NCBI RefSeq assembly: GCF_003633895.1
Contig: NZ_RBID01000019.1
Location: 62,001-126,000 of the forward strand
Direction of reading: 5' to 3'
Length of the DNA: 64,000 nt
Source of the DNA: Vogesella indigofera
GTDB lineage: Bacteria; Pseudomonadota; Gammaproteobacteria; Burkholderiales; Chromobacteriaceae
The notes below the pieces were generated by a model that saw only the letters and a program-made list of their open reading frames with translations, ran no database searches and was not told the origin of the DNA. The position numbers were made by a program, and so were the translations under genes. Position 1 is the stretch's first letter, and every line of letters begins with the position of its first letter. Shown piece after piece: positions 27,461 to 37,183 of the stretch.

Positions 27461-28576
27461 ATGGCCTGTCGTCGCGTCCTGTTACTGCTCACCTGCTGGT
27501 CGCCTGCCGTGCTGGCGGCCAACGTCAACCTGCCGCCGCCAGTCACCGGCATCGCGCAGGATATCTACGATCTGCACATGCTGCTGCTGTACATCACCGG
27601 CGGCATCTTCGTGCTGGTATTCGGCGTGATGTTCTGGGCCATCCTGCGCCACCGCAAATCCGCCGGCCATCAGGCGAAACACTTCCACGAAAACACCACC
27701 GTCGAGATCATCTGGACGCTGATTCCGCTGTTGATCCTGGTGGCGATGGCGTGGCCGGCGACGCGGCTGATCCTGCAGCAGAAGAGCAGCGCCGGCGCCG
27801 AGCTGACCATCAAGGTCACCGGCTACCAGTGGAAATGGCACTACGACTACCTGGACGACGGCGTCGCCTTCATGAGTCATCTGGCCACGCCGCAAAGCGC
27901 CATTCACCAGGTGGCCGCTCGCGGCGAGCACTACCTGCTGGAGGTCGACCAGCCGCTGGTGGTGCCGACCGGCACCAAGGTGCGGCTGCTGCTGACCGCG
28001 AACGACGTGATCCACGCCTGGTGGGTGCCGCAACTGGGGGTGAAGCAGGACGCGATCCCCGGCTTCGTGCGCGATGTCTGGTTCAAGGTCGATCGCCCGG
28101 GCACCTACCGCGGCCAGTGCGCCGAGCTGTGCGGCAAGGATCACGGCTTCATGCCGATCGTGGTGGAGGCCAAGGCGCAGGCCGATTACGCGCGCTGGCT
28201 GGCGGCACGCAAGCAGGCGGCTGCGGCCAACCTTGACGACCCCGCCAAGCAGTGGCCGCTGGCGGAGCTGATGGCGCGCGGCGAGAAGGTGTACACCCAG
28301 AACTGTGTCGCCTGCCACCAGGCCAACGGCAAGGGCATCCCCGGCGCCTTCCCGGCGCTGGACGGCTCGGCAATGGCGACCAAGGACAAGCCCGGCCACA
28401 TCGACATCGTGCTTAACGGCAGCAAGAAGAATGCCGCGATGGCGGCGTGGGGCAAGCAGTTGTCGGATACCGATATTGCGGCGGTGATCACCTACGAGCG
28501 TAACGCGTGGGGCAATCACACCGGCGACGTGGTGCAGCCCAAGGACATCAAGGCTGCCCGCGGCGGCAAAGCGTAA
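27461..28576 (+). CDS. coxB: Cytochrome c oxidase subunit II with fused cytochrome c (caa3 type)
   Basis: This 371-residue subunit accepts electrons for the terminal oxidase. A signal peptide is followed by two membrane helices (LLLYITGGIFVLVFGVMFW, IIWTLIPLLILVAMAW). The CuA domain has NDVIHAWWVPQLGVKQD and the binuclear copper motif GQCAELCGKDHGFMP. The C-terminal extension carries a haem c site (CVACHQANGKGIPGAFP), which marks a caa3-type enzyme. It is the first gene of the oxidase operon; coxA follows after 12 bp. Confidence 0.96.
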   Translation: MACRRVLLLLTCWSPAVLAANVNLPPPVTGIAQDIYDLHMLLLYITGGIFVLVFGVMFWAILRHRKSAGHQAKHFHENTTVEIIWTLIPLLILVAMAWPATRLILQQKSSAGAELTIKVTGYQWKWHYDYLDDGVAFMSHLATPQSAIHQVAARGEHYLLEVDQPLVVPTGTKVRLLLTANDVIHAWWVPQLGVKQDAIPGFVRDVWFKVDRPGTYRGQCAELCGKDHGFMPIVVEAKAQADYARWLAARKQAAAANLDDPAKQWPLAELMARGEKVYTQNCVACHQANGKGIPGAFPALDGSAMATKDKPGHIDIVLNGSKKNAAMAAWGKQLSDTDIAAVITYERNAWGNHTGDVVQPKDIKAARGGKA

Positions 28577-28588
28577 GGGGGAGAGGGC

Positions 28589-30232
28589 ATGACTGCGATC
28601 GACAGTGCATTGCAGCCGGCGCACGACACCGCGCACGGCCACCACGCCAAGCCAAGCGGCATCACCCGCTGGCTGTTTGCCACCAACCACAAGGACATCG
28701 GCTCGCTGTACCTGTGGTTCGCCTTCAGCATGTTCATCTTCGGCGGCGTGCTGGCACTGTGCATCCGTGCCGAACTGTTCCGGCCCGGGTTGCAGTTCTG
28801 GCAGCCGGAGCTGTTCAACCAGTTCACCACCCTGCACGGGCTGATCATGGTGTTCGGCGCCATCATGCCGGCGTTCACCGGGCTGGCCAACTGGATGCTG
28901 CCGCTGATGATCGGCGCGCCGGACATGGCGTTTGCGCGGATGAACAACTGGAGCTTCTGGCTGCTGCCGCCGGCGGCGCTGCTGCTGCTGATCTCGTTCG
29001 CGGTGCCCGGCGGGGCTGCTGCTGCAGGCTGGACGCTGTACGCGCCGCTGTCGACGCAGATGGGCATGGGCATGGACCTGACCATCTTCGCCATCCACAT
29101 CATGGGCGTCAGCTCGATCATGGGCTCGATCAACATCATCGTCACCATCCTCAACCTGCGCGCGCCGGGGATGACGATGATGAAGATGCCGATGTTCGCC
29201 TGGGCCAGCCTGATTACCGCCTACCTGATCATCGCGGTGATGCCGGTGCTGGCCGGGGTAGTGACCATGGTGCTGACCGACCGCCATTTCGGCACCCACT
29301 TCTTCAATGCCGCCGGCGGTGGCGATCCGGTGCTGTACCAGCACATCTTCTGGTTCTTCGGCCACCCCGAGGTCTACATCATGGCGCTGCCGGCGTTCGG
29401 CATCGTCAGCCACATCATCCCCACCTTCAGCCGCAAGCCGCTGTTCGGCTACACCTCGATGGTGTACGCCACCAGCTCCATCGCCATCCTCAGCTTCATG
29501 GTGTGGGCGCACCACATGTTCACCACCGGCATGCCGGCCACCGCGCAGCTGTTCTTCATGTACGCGACGATGCTGATCGCGGTGCCGACCGGGGTGAAGG
29601 TGTTCAACTGGATCGGCACCATGTGGCAGGGCAGCATGAGCTTCGAGACGCCGATGCTGTTCGCCATCGGCTTCATCTGCCTGTTTACCGTCGGCGGCCT
29701 GTCCGGAGTGACGCTGAGCATCGCCGCCATCGACATCCAACTGCAGGACACCTACTACGTGGTGGCGCACTTCCACTACGTGCTGGTGGCCGGCGCGCTG
29801 TTCAGCCTGTTCGCCGCGGTGTACTACTGGTTTCCGAAGATGACCGGGCGGATGTACTCGGAGTTCTGGGGCAAGTTCCACTTCTGGTGGTCGCTGCTGT
29901 GGTTCAACGTGACGTTTTTCCCGATGCACTTCCTCGGCCTCGCCGGCATGCCGCGCCGCATTCCCGACTACAACATGCAGTTCACCGATTTCAACACCAT
30001 GGCCAGCGTCGGCGCCTTCTGTTTCGGGCTGGGGCAGCTGATCTTCTTCGCCAACATGCTGCACAGCCTGCGCCACGGCCGGCCGGCCGCGGCCAAGCCG
30101 TGGGAGGGCGCCGACACCCTGGAGTGGCAGATCGCCACACCGGCGCCGTATCACAGCTTTGTCGAGGCACCGGATCTGGAAGTCGGCGAAAACGGCCGCA
30201 TCGATGCCATGCACGGCGGAAAGCACCACTGA
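28589..30232 (+). CDS. coxA: Cytochrome c oxidase subunit I
   Basis: The 547-residue catalytic subunit has 12 helices with haem a, haem a3 and CuB. The segment HIFWFFGHPEVYIMALPAF holds the CuB/Tyr crosslink region, VWAHHMFTTG the paired CuB histidines, and VVAHFHYVLVAGA the haem ligands. The N-terminal WLFATNHKDIGSLYLWF is standard. It reduces oxygen to water and pumps protons. Confidence 0.97.
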   Translation: MTAIDSALQPAHDTAHGHHAKPSGITRWLFATNHKDIGSLYLWFAFSMFIFGGVLALCIRAELFRPGLQFWQPELFNQFTTLHGLIMVFGAIMPAFTGLANWMLPLMIGAPDMAFARMNNWSFWLLPPAALLLLISFAVPGGAAAAGWTLYAPLSTQMGMGMDLTIFAIHIMGVSSIMGSINIIVTILNLRAPGMTMMKMPMFAWASLITAYLIIAVMPVLAGVVTMVLTDRHFGTHFFNAAGGGDPVLYQHIFWFFGHPEVYIMALPAFGIVSHIIPTFSRKPLFGYTSMVYATSSIAILSFMVWAHHMFTTGMPATAQLFFMYATMLIAVPTGVKVFNWIGTMWQGSMSFETPMLFAIGFICLFTVGGLSGVTLSIAAIDIQLQDTYYVVAHFHYVLVAGALFSLFAAVYYWFPKMTGRMYSEFWGKFHFWWSLLWFNVTFFPMHFLGLAGMPRRIPDYNMQFTDFNTMASVGAFCFGLGQLIFFANMLHSLRHGRPAAAKPWEGADTLEWQIATPAPYHSFVEAPDLEVGENGRIDAMHGGKHH

Positions 30233-30233
30233 C

Positions 30234-30773
30234 ATGGACAAGCCGCCCGCCACCCTGCACGACAACCGCCTGCTGCTGAAGCTGCTGCTGCTGGCGTGCG
30301 TGATGTTCGTGTTCGCCTGGGGGCTGATCCCGGTCTACGACGCGCTGTGCCGGCTGACCGGGCTGGGCAGCCTGCAGCGACCGGACACGGTCGGCAGCCA
30401 AAGGTTGGCCGCAACGCCGCTGGCGCCGGTGCTGCTGACCTTCGATGCCACGGTGCAGCCGGGGCTGCCGTGGCAGGTGCGGCCGCTGACGCGCACGCTG
30501 CACGCGGTGCCGGGCGAGTTCGTGCGCGTTGATTACGAGATCACCAATGCCAGCAACCGCCAGGTGATCGGCCAGGCGATCCCGCGCTACCTGCCGGCGG
30601 CGGCGGCGGAGTACGTGAAGAAGCTGGACTGCTTCTGCTTTGCGCAGCAGGCGTTTGCACCGGGCGAGACCCGGCGCTTTCCGGTGGTGTTCGTGGTCGA
30701 CAAGAACGTACCGGCCGGCCTCGACAGCATCACGCTGGCCTACACCGTGTTCGATGTACCGGGGCGATCATGA
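30234..30773 (+). CDS. ctaG: Cytochrome c oxidase assembly protein CtaG/Cox11
   Basis: This 179-residue protein inserts CuB into subunit I. One N-terminal membrane anchor (LLLKLLLLACVMFVFAWGLIPVYDALC) precedes a periplasmic domain with the copper-binding KKLDCFCF. ATG 30234 follows coxA by one base. The stop overlaps the start of the small DUF2970 gene (ATGA). A motif copy encodes QRLAAT. Confidence 0.93.
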   Translation: MDKPPATLHDNRLLLKLLLLACVMFVFAWGLIPVYDALCRLTGLGSLQRPDTVGSQRLAATPLAPVLLTFDATVQPGLPWQVRPLTRTLHAVPGEFVRVDYEITNASNRQVIGQAIPRYLPAAAAEYVKKLDCFCFAQQAFAPGETRRFPVVFVVDKNVPAGLDSITLAYTVFDVPGRS

Positions 30774-30949
30774 GGCCGCTGCACGCCTTGGCCGCGGTGC
30801 TGGCCGCCTTCTTCGGCGTGCGGCGCGGCCGTGCGGCCAACGTTGATCGCCAGTTGCGCTTCGCTGATCTCATCGCGGCGGCGATCATTCTGGTGGCACT
30901 GTTTGTCGGCGGCCTGCTGTTGCTGGTCAGCTGGCTGACGGCGCCCTGA
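30770..30949 (+). CDS. Small DUF2970-type membrane protein
   Basis: A 59-codon gene starts on the ATG that overlaps the ctaG stop and ends 15 bp before coxC. It encodes a basic N-terminus (MRPLHALAAVLAAFFGVRRG) and one membrane helix (AAAIILVALFVGGLLLLVSW). Proteins of this length and pattern (DUF2970) occupy the same place between ctaG and coxC in many betaproteobacteria. The function is unknown; a role in oxidase assembly is inferred from position. Confidence 0.82.
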   Translation: MRPLHALAAVLAAFFGVRRGRAANVDRQLRFADLIAAAIILVALFVGGLLLLVSWLTAP

Positions 30950-30964
30950 GCGGACGGAGGAATC

Positions 30965-31819
30965 ATGCATAACGAAACGTCGCACCACTATTTCGTGCCC
31001 GATCCGTCACGCTGGCCGATCATCGGCGCGGTGGCGCTGTTTGCGCTGGGGCTGGGCGCCTCCTTCACCGTCAACGGCATCGCCGCCGGCAAGTTCGGCC
31101 TGCTGCTGGGGGTGCTGATCCTGCTGTGGATGCTGTTCGGCTGGTTTGGCGACGTGATCCGCGAAAGCCTGTCCGGCCGCTACCAGCGACGCGAGGATGC
31201 CTCGTTCCGCTGGGGCATGAGCTGGTTCATCTTTTCCGAGGTGATGTTCTTCGCCGCCTTCTTCGGCGCACTGTTCTACGTGCGGACCATCTCGGTGCCG
31301 GAGCTGGGCAACGAGCAGCACCAGTTGCTGTACCCCGGCTTTGCCGCCAGCTGGCCGCTGGCCACCGGACCCGGCATCAGCGCCACTTACCAGGCGATGG
31401 GGCCGTGGGGGCTGCCGGCGGTCAATACCCTGATCCTGCTGTCGTCCGGTGCCACGCTGACCTGGGCGCACTGGGGGCTGCTGTCCGGCCTGCGGTGGCG
31501 GCTGGTGTTCGGCCTCGGGCTGACGGTGGTGCTGGGTGCGCTGTTTCTCGGGTTGCAGATTTACGAGTACGCGCACGCGATGAACGAGCTGGGCCTGTCG
31601 CTGGCCTCCGGCGCCTACGGCATGACCTTTTTCATGCTGACCGGCTTTCACGGCCTGCACGTGCTGCTCGGCGCCATCATGCTGGCGGTGGTGTGGCTGC
31701 GGGTGCTGCGCGGGCATTTCAATGCCGAGCACCACTTCGCGTTCGAGGCCGCGGCGTGGTACTGGCACTTTGTCGACGTGGTGTGGCTGATCCTGTTCGT
31801 GTTCGTGTACTGGCTGTAG
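30965..31819 (+). CDS. coxC: Cytochrome c oxidase subunit III
   Basis: The 284-residue integral membrane subunit stabilises the oxidase core. It begins HHYFVPDPSRWPI and has seven helices, with the family segments RWGMSWFIFSEVMFFAAFFGAL and LTGFHGLHVLLG, then WYWHFVDVVWLILFVFVYW at the end. GGAGG precedes the ATG. Confidence 0.96.
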   Translation: MHNETSHHYFVPDPSRWPIIGAVALFALGLGASFTVNGIAAGKFGLLLGVLILLWMLFGWFGDVIRESLSGRYQRREDASFRWGMSWFIFSEVMFFAAFFGALFYVRTISVPELGNEQHQLLYPGFAASWPLATGPGISATYQAMGPWGLPAVNTLILLSSGATLTWAHWGLLSGLRWRLVFGLGLTVVLGALFLGLQIYEYAHAMNELGLSLASGAYGMTFFMLTGFHGLHVLLGAIMLAVVWLRVLRGHFNAEHHFAFEAAAWYWHFVDVVWLILFVFVYWL

Positions 31820-31831
31820 CGGCAGGAGGCG

Positions 31832-32026
31832 TCAGCGCCCGTGTGGCAGCCACCAGCCGAGCATGCCGCCGGCCATCAGCAGCAGGAACAGCCCCAGCGA
31901 CAGCGCCACGCGCAGGGTCAGCGCCTTGACCGTCTGGCGCGGCGCGTTGCCGCGGCTGACGCTGCGCAGGGCAAAGGCCAGGGTCAGCATGATCAGCAAC
32001 AGCAGGGTGATGGCGGCAATCTTCAT
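31832..32026 (-). CDS. Twin-transmembrane protein, DUF2909 type
   Basis: A 64-residue minus-strand gene encodes two helices (IAAITLLLLIMLTLAFAL and ALSLGLFLLLMAGGMLGWWL) joined by the polar link TVKALTLRV. This is the DUF2909 pattern, found next to coxC and SURF1 in betaproteobacteria. A GGAGG lies upstream of the ATG. Its start overlaps the annotated SURF1 start on the other strand. Confidence 0.8.
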   Translation of the reverse strand: MKIAAITLLLLIMLTLAFALRSVSRGNAPRQTVKALTLRVALSLGLFLLLMAGGMLGWWLPHGR

Positions 32027-32768
32027 GACATGTCCTCCGGTGGGTGTAATCCAGTCTAGCAGCCGTGCCGGCTTTCGCCGCCAGCGTGGCCGGCTGCGGC
32101 TGGCGTGGCTGTTGTGGTTGCTGGCGCTGCTGCCGTTCCTGCTGGCGTTGTGGCAGTGGCAGCGCGGCCAGCAACGGCAGGCACAACTGGCGCGCCATGA
32201 ATTCAACCTGCGGCAGGCACCGCAGCCGCTGGCCGCACTGGCCGCCAGCGCGGCGCCGGCCGGGCAGCGTGCCTGGCTGCGGGTACGCGGCAGCGAGCCG
32301 GAGATACGGGTGGCCAATGCGCTGCTCGGTGGCGCCAGCGGCATCCGCATCTGGCAGCCGGTGCAACTGCCCGATGGCAGCTGGGTGGTGGTCGATCGCG
32401 GCTGGTTGCGTGGGCCGGCGGCCTATGTGCGCATCCCGCTGCCGCCGTTGCGGCTGCAGGGCTACTGGCTGCCGCGACCGCAGCCCTACCTGCTGTCCGG
32501 CGCGCGGGTGGCGGATCGCGGCGAGGTCGATGCGCTGGACTGGACGGCACTGGCACGGCGCCTGCCGGGGCGGCTGCACGACGGCCTGCTGGTGCTGGAT
32601 GTGACCCTGCCACCGCTGCAGCCGTGGCCGGTGCGGCCGCCGTTCGATCCGCAGCGCCACTATGCCTATGCCTTGCAATGGCTGCTGCTTGGGCTATGCC
32701 TGATTACAGGAGCATGGATCGTGCAGAGGAGGGGACGGGATGAGCGCTCGGGATCGCGGACGGATTAA
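32025..32768 (+). CDS. SURF1-like cytochrome oxidase biogenesis protein
   Basis: This is a 247-residue SURF1/Shy1 family protein with one N-terminal and one C-terminal membrane helix (LWLLALLPFLLALWQWQRGQ and YALQWLLLGLCLITGAWIV) and the conserved core VQLPDGSWVVVDRGWLRG. SURF1 helps haem a insertion into subunit I. The start is uncertain: ATG 32025 overlaps the divergent DUF2909 start, and GTG 32040 is possible; neither has a clear ribosome-binding site. Confidence 0.82.
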   Translation: MTCPPVGVIQSSSRAGFRRQRGRLRLAWLLWLLALLPFLLALWQWQRGQQRQAQLARHEFNLRQAPQPLAALAASAAPAGQRAWLRVRGSEPEIRVANALLGGASGIRIWQPVQLPDGSWVVVDRGWLRGPAAYVRIPLPPLRLQGYWLPRPQPYLLSGARVADRGEVDALDWTALARRLPGRLHDGLLVLDVTLPPLQPWPVRPPFDPQRHYAYALQWLLLGLCLITGAWIVQRRGRDERSGSRTD

Positions 32769-33183
32769 GTTGCTGCTGATTGCGCTGCTGTGCGCGCTGC
32801 CGGTGCTGGCATCGTGGCTGTCGTATCGCTGGCTGCCGCCGGCCGGTGGCAAGAGCTACGGCCAGCTGCTGGCGACACCGCTGCCGCAGGCGCGGCAGCC
32901 AGGTTGGCCGCAAGGGCGCTGGGTGCTGCTCGACGCCGCCGCAAACTGCAACCCGGCTTGCGAGCAGCGCCGCTTCGCGATGCGCCAGATCCACACCGCG
33001 CAGGGCGAAGCCGCCACGCGGCTGGTGCGGCGCCAGCAGGCCGATGCCACGCTGCGGCAGGACGGTTTCTATCTGGTGGACCCGCACGGCAACGGTGTGC
33101 TGTTCTACCCGGATGGCGCCGCGCCGGCGGCGGTGATCAAGGAAATCCGCAGTGTGCTGAAAAACAATAACAGCCTCGGCTGA
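32740..33183 (+). CDS. Membrane-anchored SCO-like hypothetical protein
   Basis: This 147-residue protein has one N-terminal helix (KLLLIALLCALPVLASWLSY) and a small periplasmic domain with a CNPAC pair and FYLVDPHGNGVLFY, reminiscent of SCO/SenC thioredoxin folds but too degenerate to call one. It occupies the usual betaproteobacterial slot between SURF1 and ctaA, overlaps SURF1 by 29 bp, and probably serves oxidase assembly, perhaps as a copper-handling protein. Confidence 0.7.
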   Translation: MSARDRGRIKLLLIALLCALPVLASWLSYRWLPPAGGKSYGQLLATPLPQARQPGWPQGRWVLLDAAANCNPACEQRRFAMRQIHTAQGEAATRLVRRQQADATLRQDGFYLVDPHGNGVLFYPDGAAPAAVIKEIRSVLKNNNSLG

Positions 33184-33234
33184 GTGGCCGCGGCAACGGC
33201 TGTCCGTGCCGGTACGGGCAGGGAAGGGGGCAGG

Positions 33235-34206
33235 ATGAGACGCGTGCTGTGGCTGGCCTTGTTGCTGGTGTGCATCGTGGTGCCGCTGGGGGCGTACGTG
33301 CGGCTGTCGGATGCCGGGCTTGGCTGCCCGGACTGGCCGGGCTGCTATGGCCGGCTGTCGCCGCTGCACGCGGCGCCGCTGATCCAGGAACAGCATGCGG
33401 CCAATCCTGACGGCCCGGTGAGCATGGCCAAGGCGTGGAAGGAAATGAGCCACCGCTATCTGGCCGCCAGTCTCGGCCTGCTGCTGCTGGCGCTGAACGT
33501 GCTGGCCTGGCGCCAGCGCCGGCTGCGCGGCTGGGCGGCGCTGCTGCTGTTGCTGGTGTGCGCGCAGGGCGCGCTGGGGATGTGGACGGTCACCCTGTTG
33601 CTGAAACCGGCCATCGTCAGCGCCCACCTGCTGGGCGGCATGACGCTGGCGGCGCTGCTGGCCGCCTGCTGCTGGTGGCAGCGGCGCCTGCCGCAGCGCC
33701 ATGCGGTGGGGGTGGCCAGCTTCACACTGGCGCTGCTGCTGCCCTTGCTGCTGCTGCTGCAGATCGCGCTCGGCGGCTGGGTGTCGAGCAATTACGCGGC
33801 GCTGGCTTGCCAGGGCTTTCCGGCCTGCAACGGCGAGTGGTGGCCGGCGGGGCAGTGGCACGGTGCCTTTCATCTGCTGCGCGAGCTGGGCGAAGGCCCG
33901 GACGGCACGCCGCTGCTGAGCAGTCATCTGCTGACCATACACTGGGTACACCGGCTGGGCGCCGCGCTGGTGTCGCTGCTGCTGCTGTGGCTGGCGCTGC
34001 GGCTGTGGCGCCAGCCACCGCTGCGGCCGCTGTTGTGCCTGTTGCTGGGCAGCTGGCTGCTGCAGCTGGCGCTCGGTGTCGGCAATGTGCTGTTGCAGCT
34101 GCCACTGGCGCTGGCGGTGGCACACAACGCCGGGGCCATGCTGCTGCTGATCGTCGCCACGCTGCTGTTGCTGTCGCTGGATCCCGCCCCGAGGAGAACA
34201 CGATGA
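33235..34206 (+). CDS. ctaA: Haem A synthase
   Basis: This 323-residue, eight-helix protein (Cox15 family) oxidises haem O to haem A. Conserved histidines are visible in [25 protein letters not shown] and VAHNAGA, and a cysteine pair occurs in ACQGFPAC. It opens with [21 protein letters not shown], a family hallmark. ATG 33235 has a purine-rich AGGGGGCAGG upstream. Its stop overlaps ctaB (ATGA). Confidence 0.93.
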   Translation: MRRVLWLALLLVCIVVPLGAYVRLSDAGLGCPDWPGCYGRLSPLHAAPLIQEQHAANPDGPVSMAKAWKEMSHRYLAASLGLLLLALNVLAWRQRRLRGWAALLLLLVCAQGALGMWTVTLLLKPAIVSAHLLGGMTLAALLAACCWWQRRLPQRHAVGVASFTLALLLPLLLLLQIALGGWVSSNYAALACQGFPACNGEWWPAGQWHGAFHLLRELGEGPDGTPLLSSHLLTIHWVHRLGAALVSLLLLWLALRLWRQPPLRPLLCLLLGSWLLQLALGVGNVLLQLPLALAVAHNAGAMLLLIVATLLLLSLDPAPRRTR

Positions 34207-35105
34207 ATGCCTTGACCGCACCCTCCCTGCGTCGTCATGCCGGTGCCCTGTGGCAGCTGGCGAAACCGAAAGTGGTGGCGCTGGTCGTGTTCTGCGCCGT
34301 GATCGGCATGGTGCTGGCGGTGCCGGGTTGGCCCGACCCCAGCCGCATGCTGGCGGCGACGATTGGCATCGCGCTGGTGGCCGGTGCCGCGGCGATGATC
34401 AACTGCCTGGTGGAGCGCACCATCGACGCGCGCATGCGCCGTACCGCGCGCCGCGCCACCGCCAGCGGCGAGCTGGGGACGGCCGAGACGCTGCTGGTGG
34501 CGCTGACCGCGCTGGGGCTGGGCATGGCGCTGCTGATCGCGCTGGTCAACGCGCTGACCGCATGGCTGACGCTGGCCACCTTTGCCGGCTACGCCATCGT
34601 CTATACCCTGCTGCTGAAGCCGAACACGCCGCAGAACATCGTGATCGGCGGTGCCAGCGGCGCGATGCCACCCATCCTCGGCTGGGCGGCGATGACCGGT
34701 GAGGTCAGTGCCATGGCGATGGTGCTGTTCCTGATCATCTACACCTGGACGCCGCCGCACTTCTGGGCGCTGGCGCTGTACCGCCGCGACGACTACGCCC
34801 GCGCCGGCCTGCCGATGCTGCCGCTGACCCACGGCCAGCCATTCACCACGCTGTCGATCCTGCTCTACACCGTGCTGCTGGCGGCGGTGACGCTGCTGCC
34901 GCTGGCGCTGCAGGCGGCGGGGGCGGTGTACCTGCTGGCGATCCTGCTGCTCAACGCGCGCTTTGTGCAGCTTGCCGCCCGCCTGCACCGTCATTATGCT
35001 GACGACTCCGCGCGGCGCTGCTTCCGCTGGTCGATCCAGTTCCTGACCTGGCTGTTCGCCGCCCTGTTGCTTGACCGCGTCTTTTTCCTGCCCCTGAGTG
35101 GATGA
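34203..35105 (+). CDS. ctaB: Protohaem IX farnesyltransferase (haem O synthase)
   Basis: The 300-residue UbiA-family membrane enzyme attaches farnesyl to haem B. The first Asp-rich motif is [18 protein letters not shown], and [26 protein letters not shown] is the CyoE/CtaB signature. It is translationally coupled to ctaA, which uses its product. Confidence 0.95.
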   Translation: MNALTAPSLRRHAGALWQLAKPKVVALVVFCAVIGMVLAVPGWPDPSRMLAATIGIALVAGAAAMINCLVERTIDARMRRTARRATASGELGTAETLLVALTALGLGMALLIALVNALTAWLTLATFAGYAIVYTLLLKPNTPQNIVIGGASGAMPPILGWAAMTGEVSAMAMVLFLIIYTWTPPHFWALALYRRDDYARAGLPMLPLTHGQPFTTLSILLYTVLLAAVTLLPLALQAAGAVYLLAILLLNARFVQLAARLHRHYADDSARRCFRWSIQFLTWLFAALLLDRVFFLPLSG

Positions 35106-35109
35106 CCCC

Positions 35110-35697
35110 ATGCCCTTGCTTGTACGTTTGCTGCTGCTTGTTGCCTTGATGACCGGACTGGCCGCCTGTGATGGCGCACCGCCGCCGCCGGCGTTCAAGG
35201 GCACCGACATCAGCGGCGCCAGCTTCGGCCAGTCGTTCACCCTTACCGGCCACGACGGCAAGCGCCACTCGCTGGACGAGTTCAAGGGCAAGGTGGTGGC
35301 GCTGTTCTTCGGCTATACCCACTGCCCGGACGTGTGCCCGACCACCATGCTGGAGTTCGCCCAGGCGGCCAAGCAGCTGGGCGCCGATGGCGACCGGCTG
35401 CAGGTGCTGTTCGTCAGCGTCGACTCGCAGCGCGACACGCCGCCGGTGCTGGCCGGCTACATCCCGCATTTCGACCCGCGCTTTCTCGGCCTGACCGGCA
35501 GCGAGGCGGAAGTCGCCGCCGTCGCCGGCAACTTCAAGGTCGTCGCCCAGCGCCAGCCGGCGGCGGGCGGTGGCTACAGCGTGGATCACAGCGCCGGCAG
35601 TTATCTGTTCGACCGGGAGGGCAAGTTGCGGGTGTATTTGCCCTACGCCACGCCGGCCAGCGATATCGCCCATGATGTAAAGGCCTTATTGGGTTAA
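35110..35697 (+). CDS. SCO1/SenC copper chaperone lipoprotein
   Basis: This 195-residue protein delivers copper to the CuA site of CoxB. A lipobox (LAAC) follows a hydrophobic N-terminus, so it is likely lipid-anchored facing the periplasm. The CxxxC motif (THCPDVCPTT) and the distal His (VDHSAGSYLF) are in place. It is the last gene of the oxidase block. Confidence 0.92.
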   Translation: MPLLVRLLLLVALMTGLAACDGAPPPPAFKGTDISGASFGQSFTLTGHDGKRHSLDEFKGKVVALFFGYTHCPDVCPTTMLEFAQAAKQLGADGDRLQVLFVSVDSQRDTPPVLAGYIPHFDPRFLGLTGSEAEVAAVAGNFKVVAQRQPAAGGGYSVDHSAGSYLFDREGKLRVYLPYATPASDIAHDVKALLG

Positions 35698-35749
35698 ACT
35701 CCGTAGTGACCGTTGTATCCTTTACTACCGCATTCCGGACGTCGTAACC

Positions 35750-36514
35750 GTGACCGATGACCTCACGCCCGGTGCCGCCAGTGGCAGCACCCCGCCCAGC
35801 ATAGACCTGAGCAAATACACGCTGACCAGTGCGGCTGAAGTGGTGCATCACCTGCGCGGCATCGTGCAGCAGGGGCAGATGGTGACGGTATTTTCCAACA
35901 AGGGAAAATCCTTCATCCTGACCCGCATCCTGGCGCTGGACAACGTTGCCCGCACCATGGTGCTGGACTGGGGTGCCAACGAGCACGCCAACAAGCTGTT
36001 CCTGGAGAGCGAGCGCAACATCTACGTCTGTTCGCCGGCCGGGGTCAAAACCCAGTTCACCACCGGCCAGCCGCGCCGCATCAGTTTCCAGGGCGGCGAC
36101 GCCTTCGAGGTAGCGCTGCCGGAGCAGGTGATCAAGTTGCAGCGCCGCGAGTTTTTCCGCATTCCCACCCCGATCGCCAACCCGGTGCTGTGCCAGTTCC
36201 TGGACCACCCCGCCGGCGAGCTGGCGCTGCCGCTGGCCGACATCAGCCTTGGCGGCGCCGCGCTGGTGCTGTCCACGGCACAGGCGGCCAAGTTCCATAT
36301 CGGCGACCACTATCAGGTGTCGATCGAGCTGAAGCCGTTCGGCGTGCTGCAGGTGCAGCTGGAAATCCGTCACCTGATTCCGGTTCAGCATAAAAACGGC
36401 CAGGAAAGCATCCGTGCCGGATGCTGCTTCGCCAATATGAACACCCCGCGCGAAACCATGGTGCAACGTTATGTGGCCAACCTTGAGCGAGAGCGCCGGG
36501 CTCTGGTACGCTGA
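35750..36514 (+). CDS. ycgR: YcgR-type PilZ c-di-GMP effector (flagellar brake)
   Basis: This 254-residue protein has an N-terminal YcgR domain and a C-terminal PilZ domain with the c-di-GMP motifs RxxxR (QRREFFRIPTP) and DxSxxG (DISLGGAALVL). With c-di-GMP bound, YcgR slows the flagellar motor. GTG 35750 is the only start giving a full domain and has a weak ribosome-binding site. It lies 27 bp before hisG, so it may share transcript with the his genes, but no flagellar genes are near. Confidence 0.88.
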   Translation: MTDDLTPGAASGSTPPSIDLSKYTLTSAAEVVHHLRGIVQQGQMVTVFSNKGKSFILTRILALDNVARTMVLDWGANEHANKLFLESERNIYVCSPAGVKTQFTTGQPRRISFQGGDAFEVALPEQVIKLQRREFFRIPTPIANPVLCQFLDHPAGELALPLADISLGGAALVLSTAQAAKFHIGDHYQVSIELKPFGVLQVQLEIRHLIPVQHKNGQESIRAGCCFANMNTPRETMVQRYVANLERERRALVR

Positions 36515-36541
36515 TCCCCATTATTGCAACGCATCAATATC

Positions 36542-37183
36542 ATGACCCTGACCATTGCCCTCTCGAAGGGCCGCATTTTTGAAGAAACCCTGCCGCTGCT
36601 GGCCGCTGCCGGCATCGAACCTGCCGAAGCCCCGGAATCGTCGCGCAAGCTGATCATCGGCACCAACCGTCCCGACGTGCAGCTGGTGATCGTGCGCGCG
36701 TCCGACGTGCCGACCTACGTGCAGTATGGCGCCGCCGATCTGGGCATCGCCGGCCGCGACGTGCTGATCGAGCACGGTGGTGCCGGGCTGTACCAGCCGC
36801 TGGACCTGAATATCGCCAAGTGCAAGATGATGGTGGCGGTGGAAAACGGCTTCGACTACGACGCCGCGGTCAAGCACGGCGCGCGCCTGAAGATTGCCAC
36901 CAAGTACCCGCAGATCGCGCGCGAGCATTTCGCCGCCAAGGGCGTGCACGTCGACATCATCAAGCTGTACGGCTCGATGGAGCTGGCGCCGCTGGTCGGC
37001 CTCGCCGACGCCATCGTTGATCTGGTGTCCACCGGCAGCACGCTGAAAGCCAACAACCTGCTGGCGGTGGAACACATCATCGACATCAGCTCGCGACTGG
37101 TGGTGAACCAGGCCGCGCTCAAACTCAAGTACGACACCATCCAGCCGGTGCTGGACGCCTTTGCCGGCGCGGTGTCGCAGTAA
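36542..37183 (+). CDS. hisG: ATP phosphoribosyltransferase, short form
   Basis: The 213-residue short form of the first histidine enzyme couples ATP and PRPP. It has [27 protein letters not shown] and the PRPP-binding [14 protein letters not shown]. The C-terminal regulatory domain of long HisG is absent, so activity should require a HisZ partner, which is not in the window. ATG 36542 was preferred over the TTG at 36524; no strong Shine-Dalgarno is visible for either. Confidence 0.93.
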   Translation: MTLTIALSKGRIFEETLPLLAAAGIEPAEAPESSRKLIIGTNRPDVQLVIVRASDVPTYVQYGAADLGIAGRDVLIEHGGAGLYQPLDLNIAKCKMMVAVENGFDYDAAVKHGARLKIATKYPQIAREHFAAKGVHVDIIKLYGSMELAPLVGLADAIVDLVSTGSTLKANNLLAVEHIIDISSRLVVNQAALKLKYDTIQPVLDAFAGAVSQ

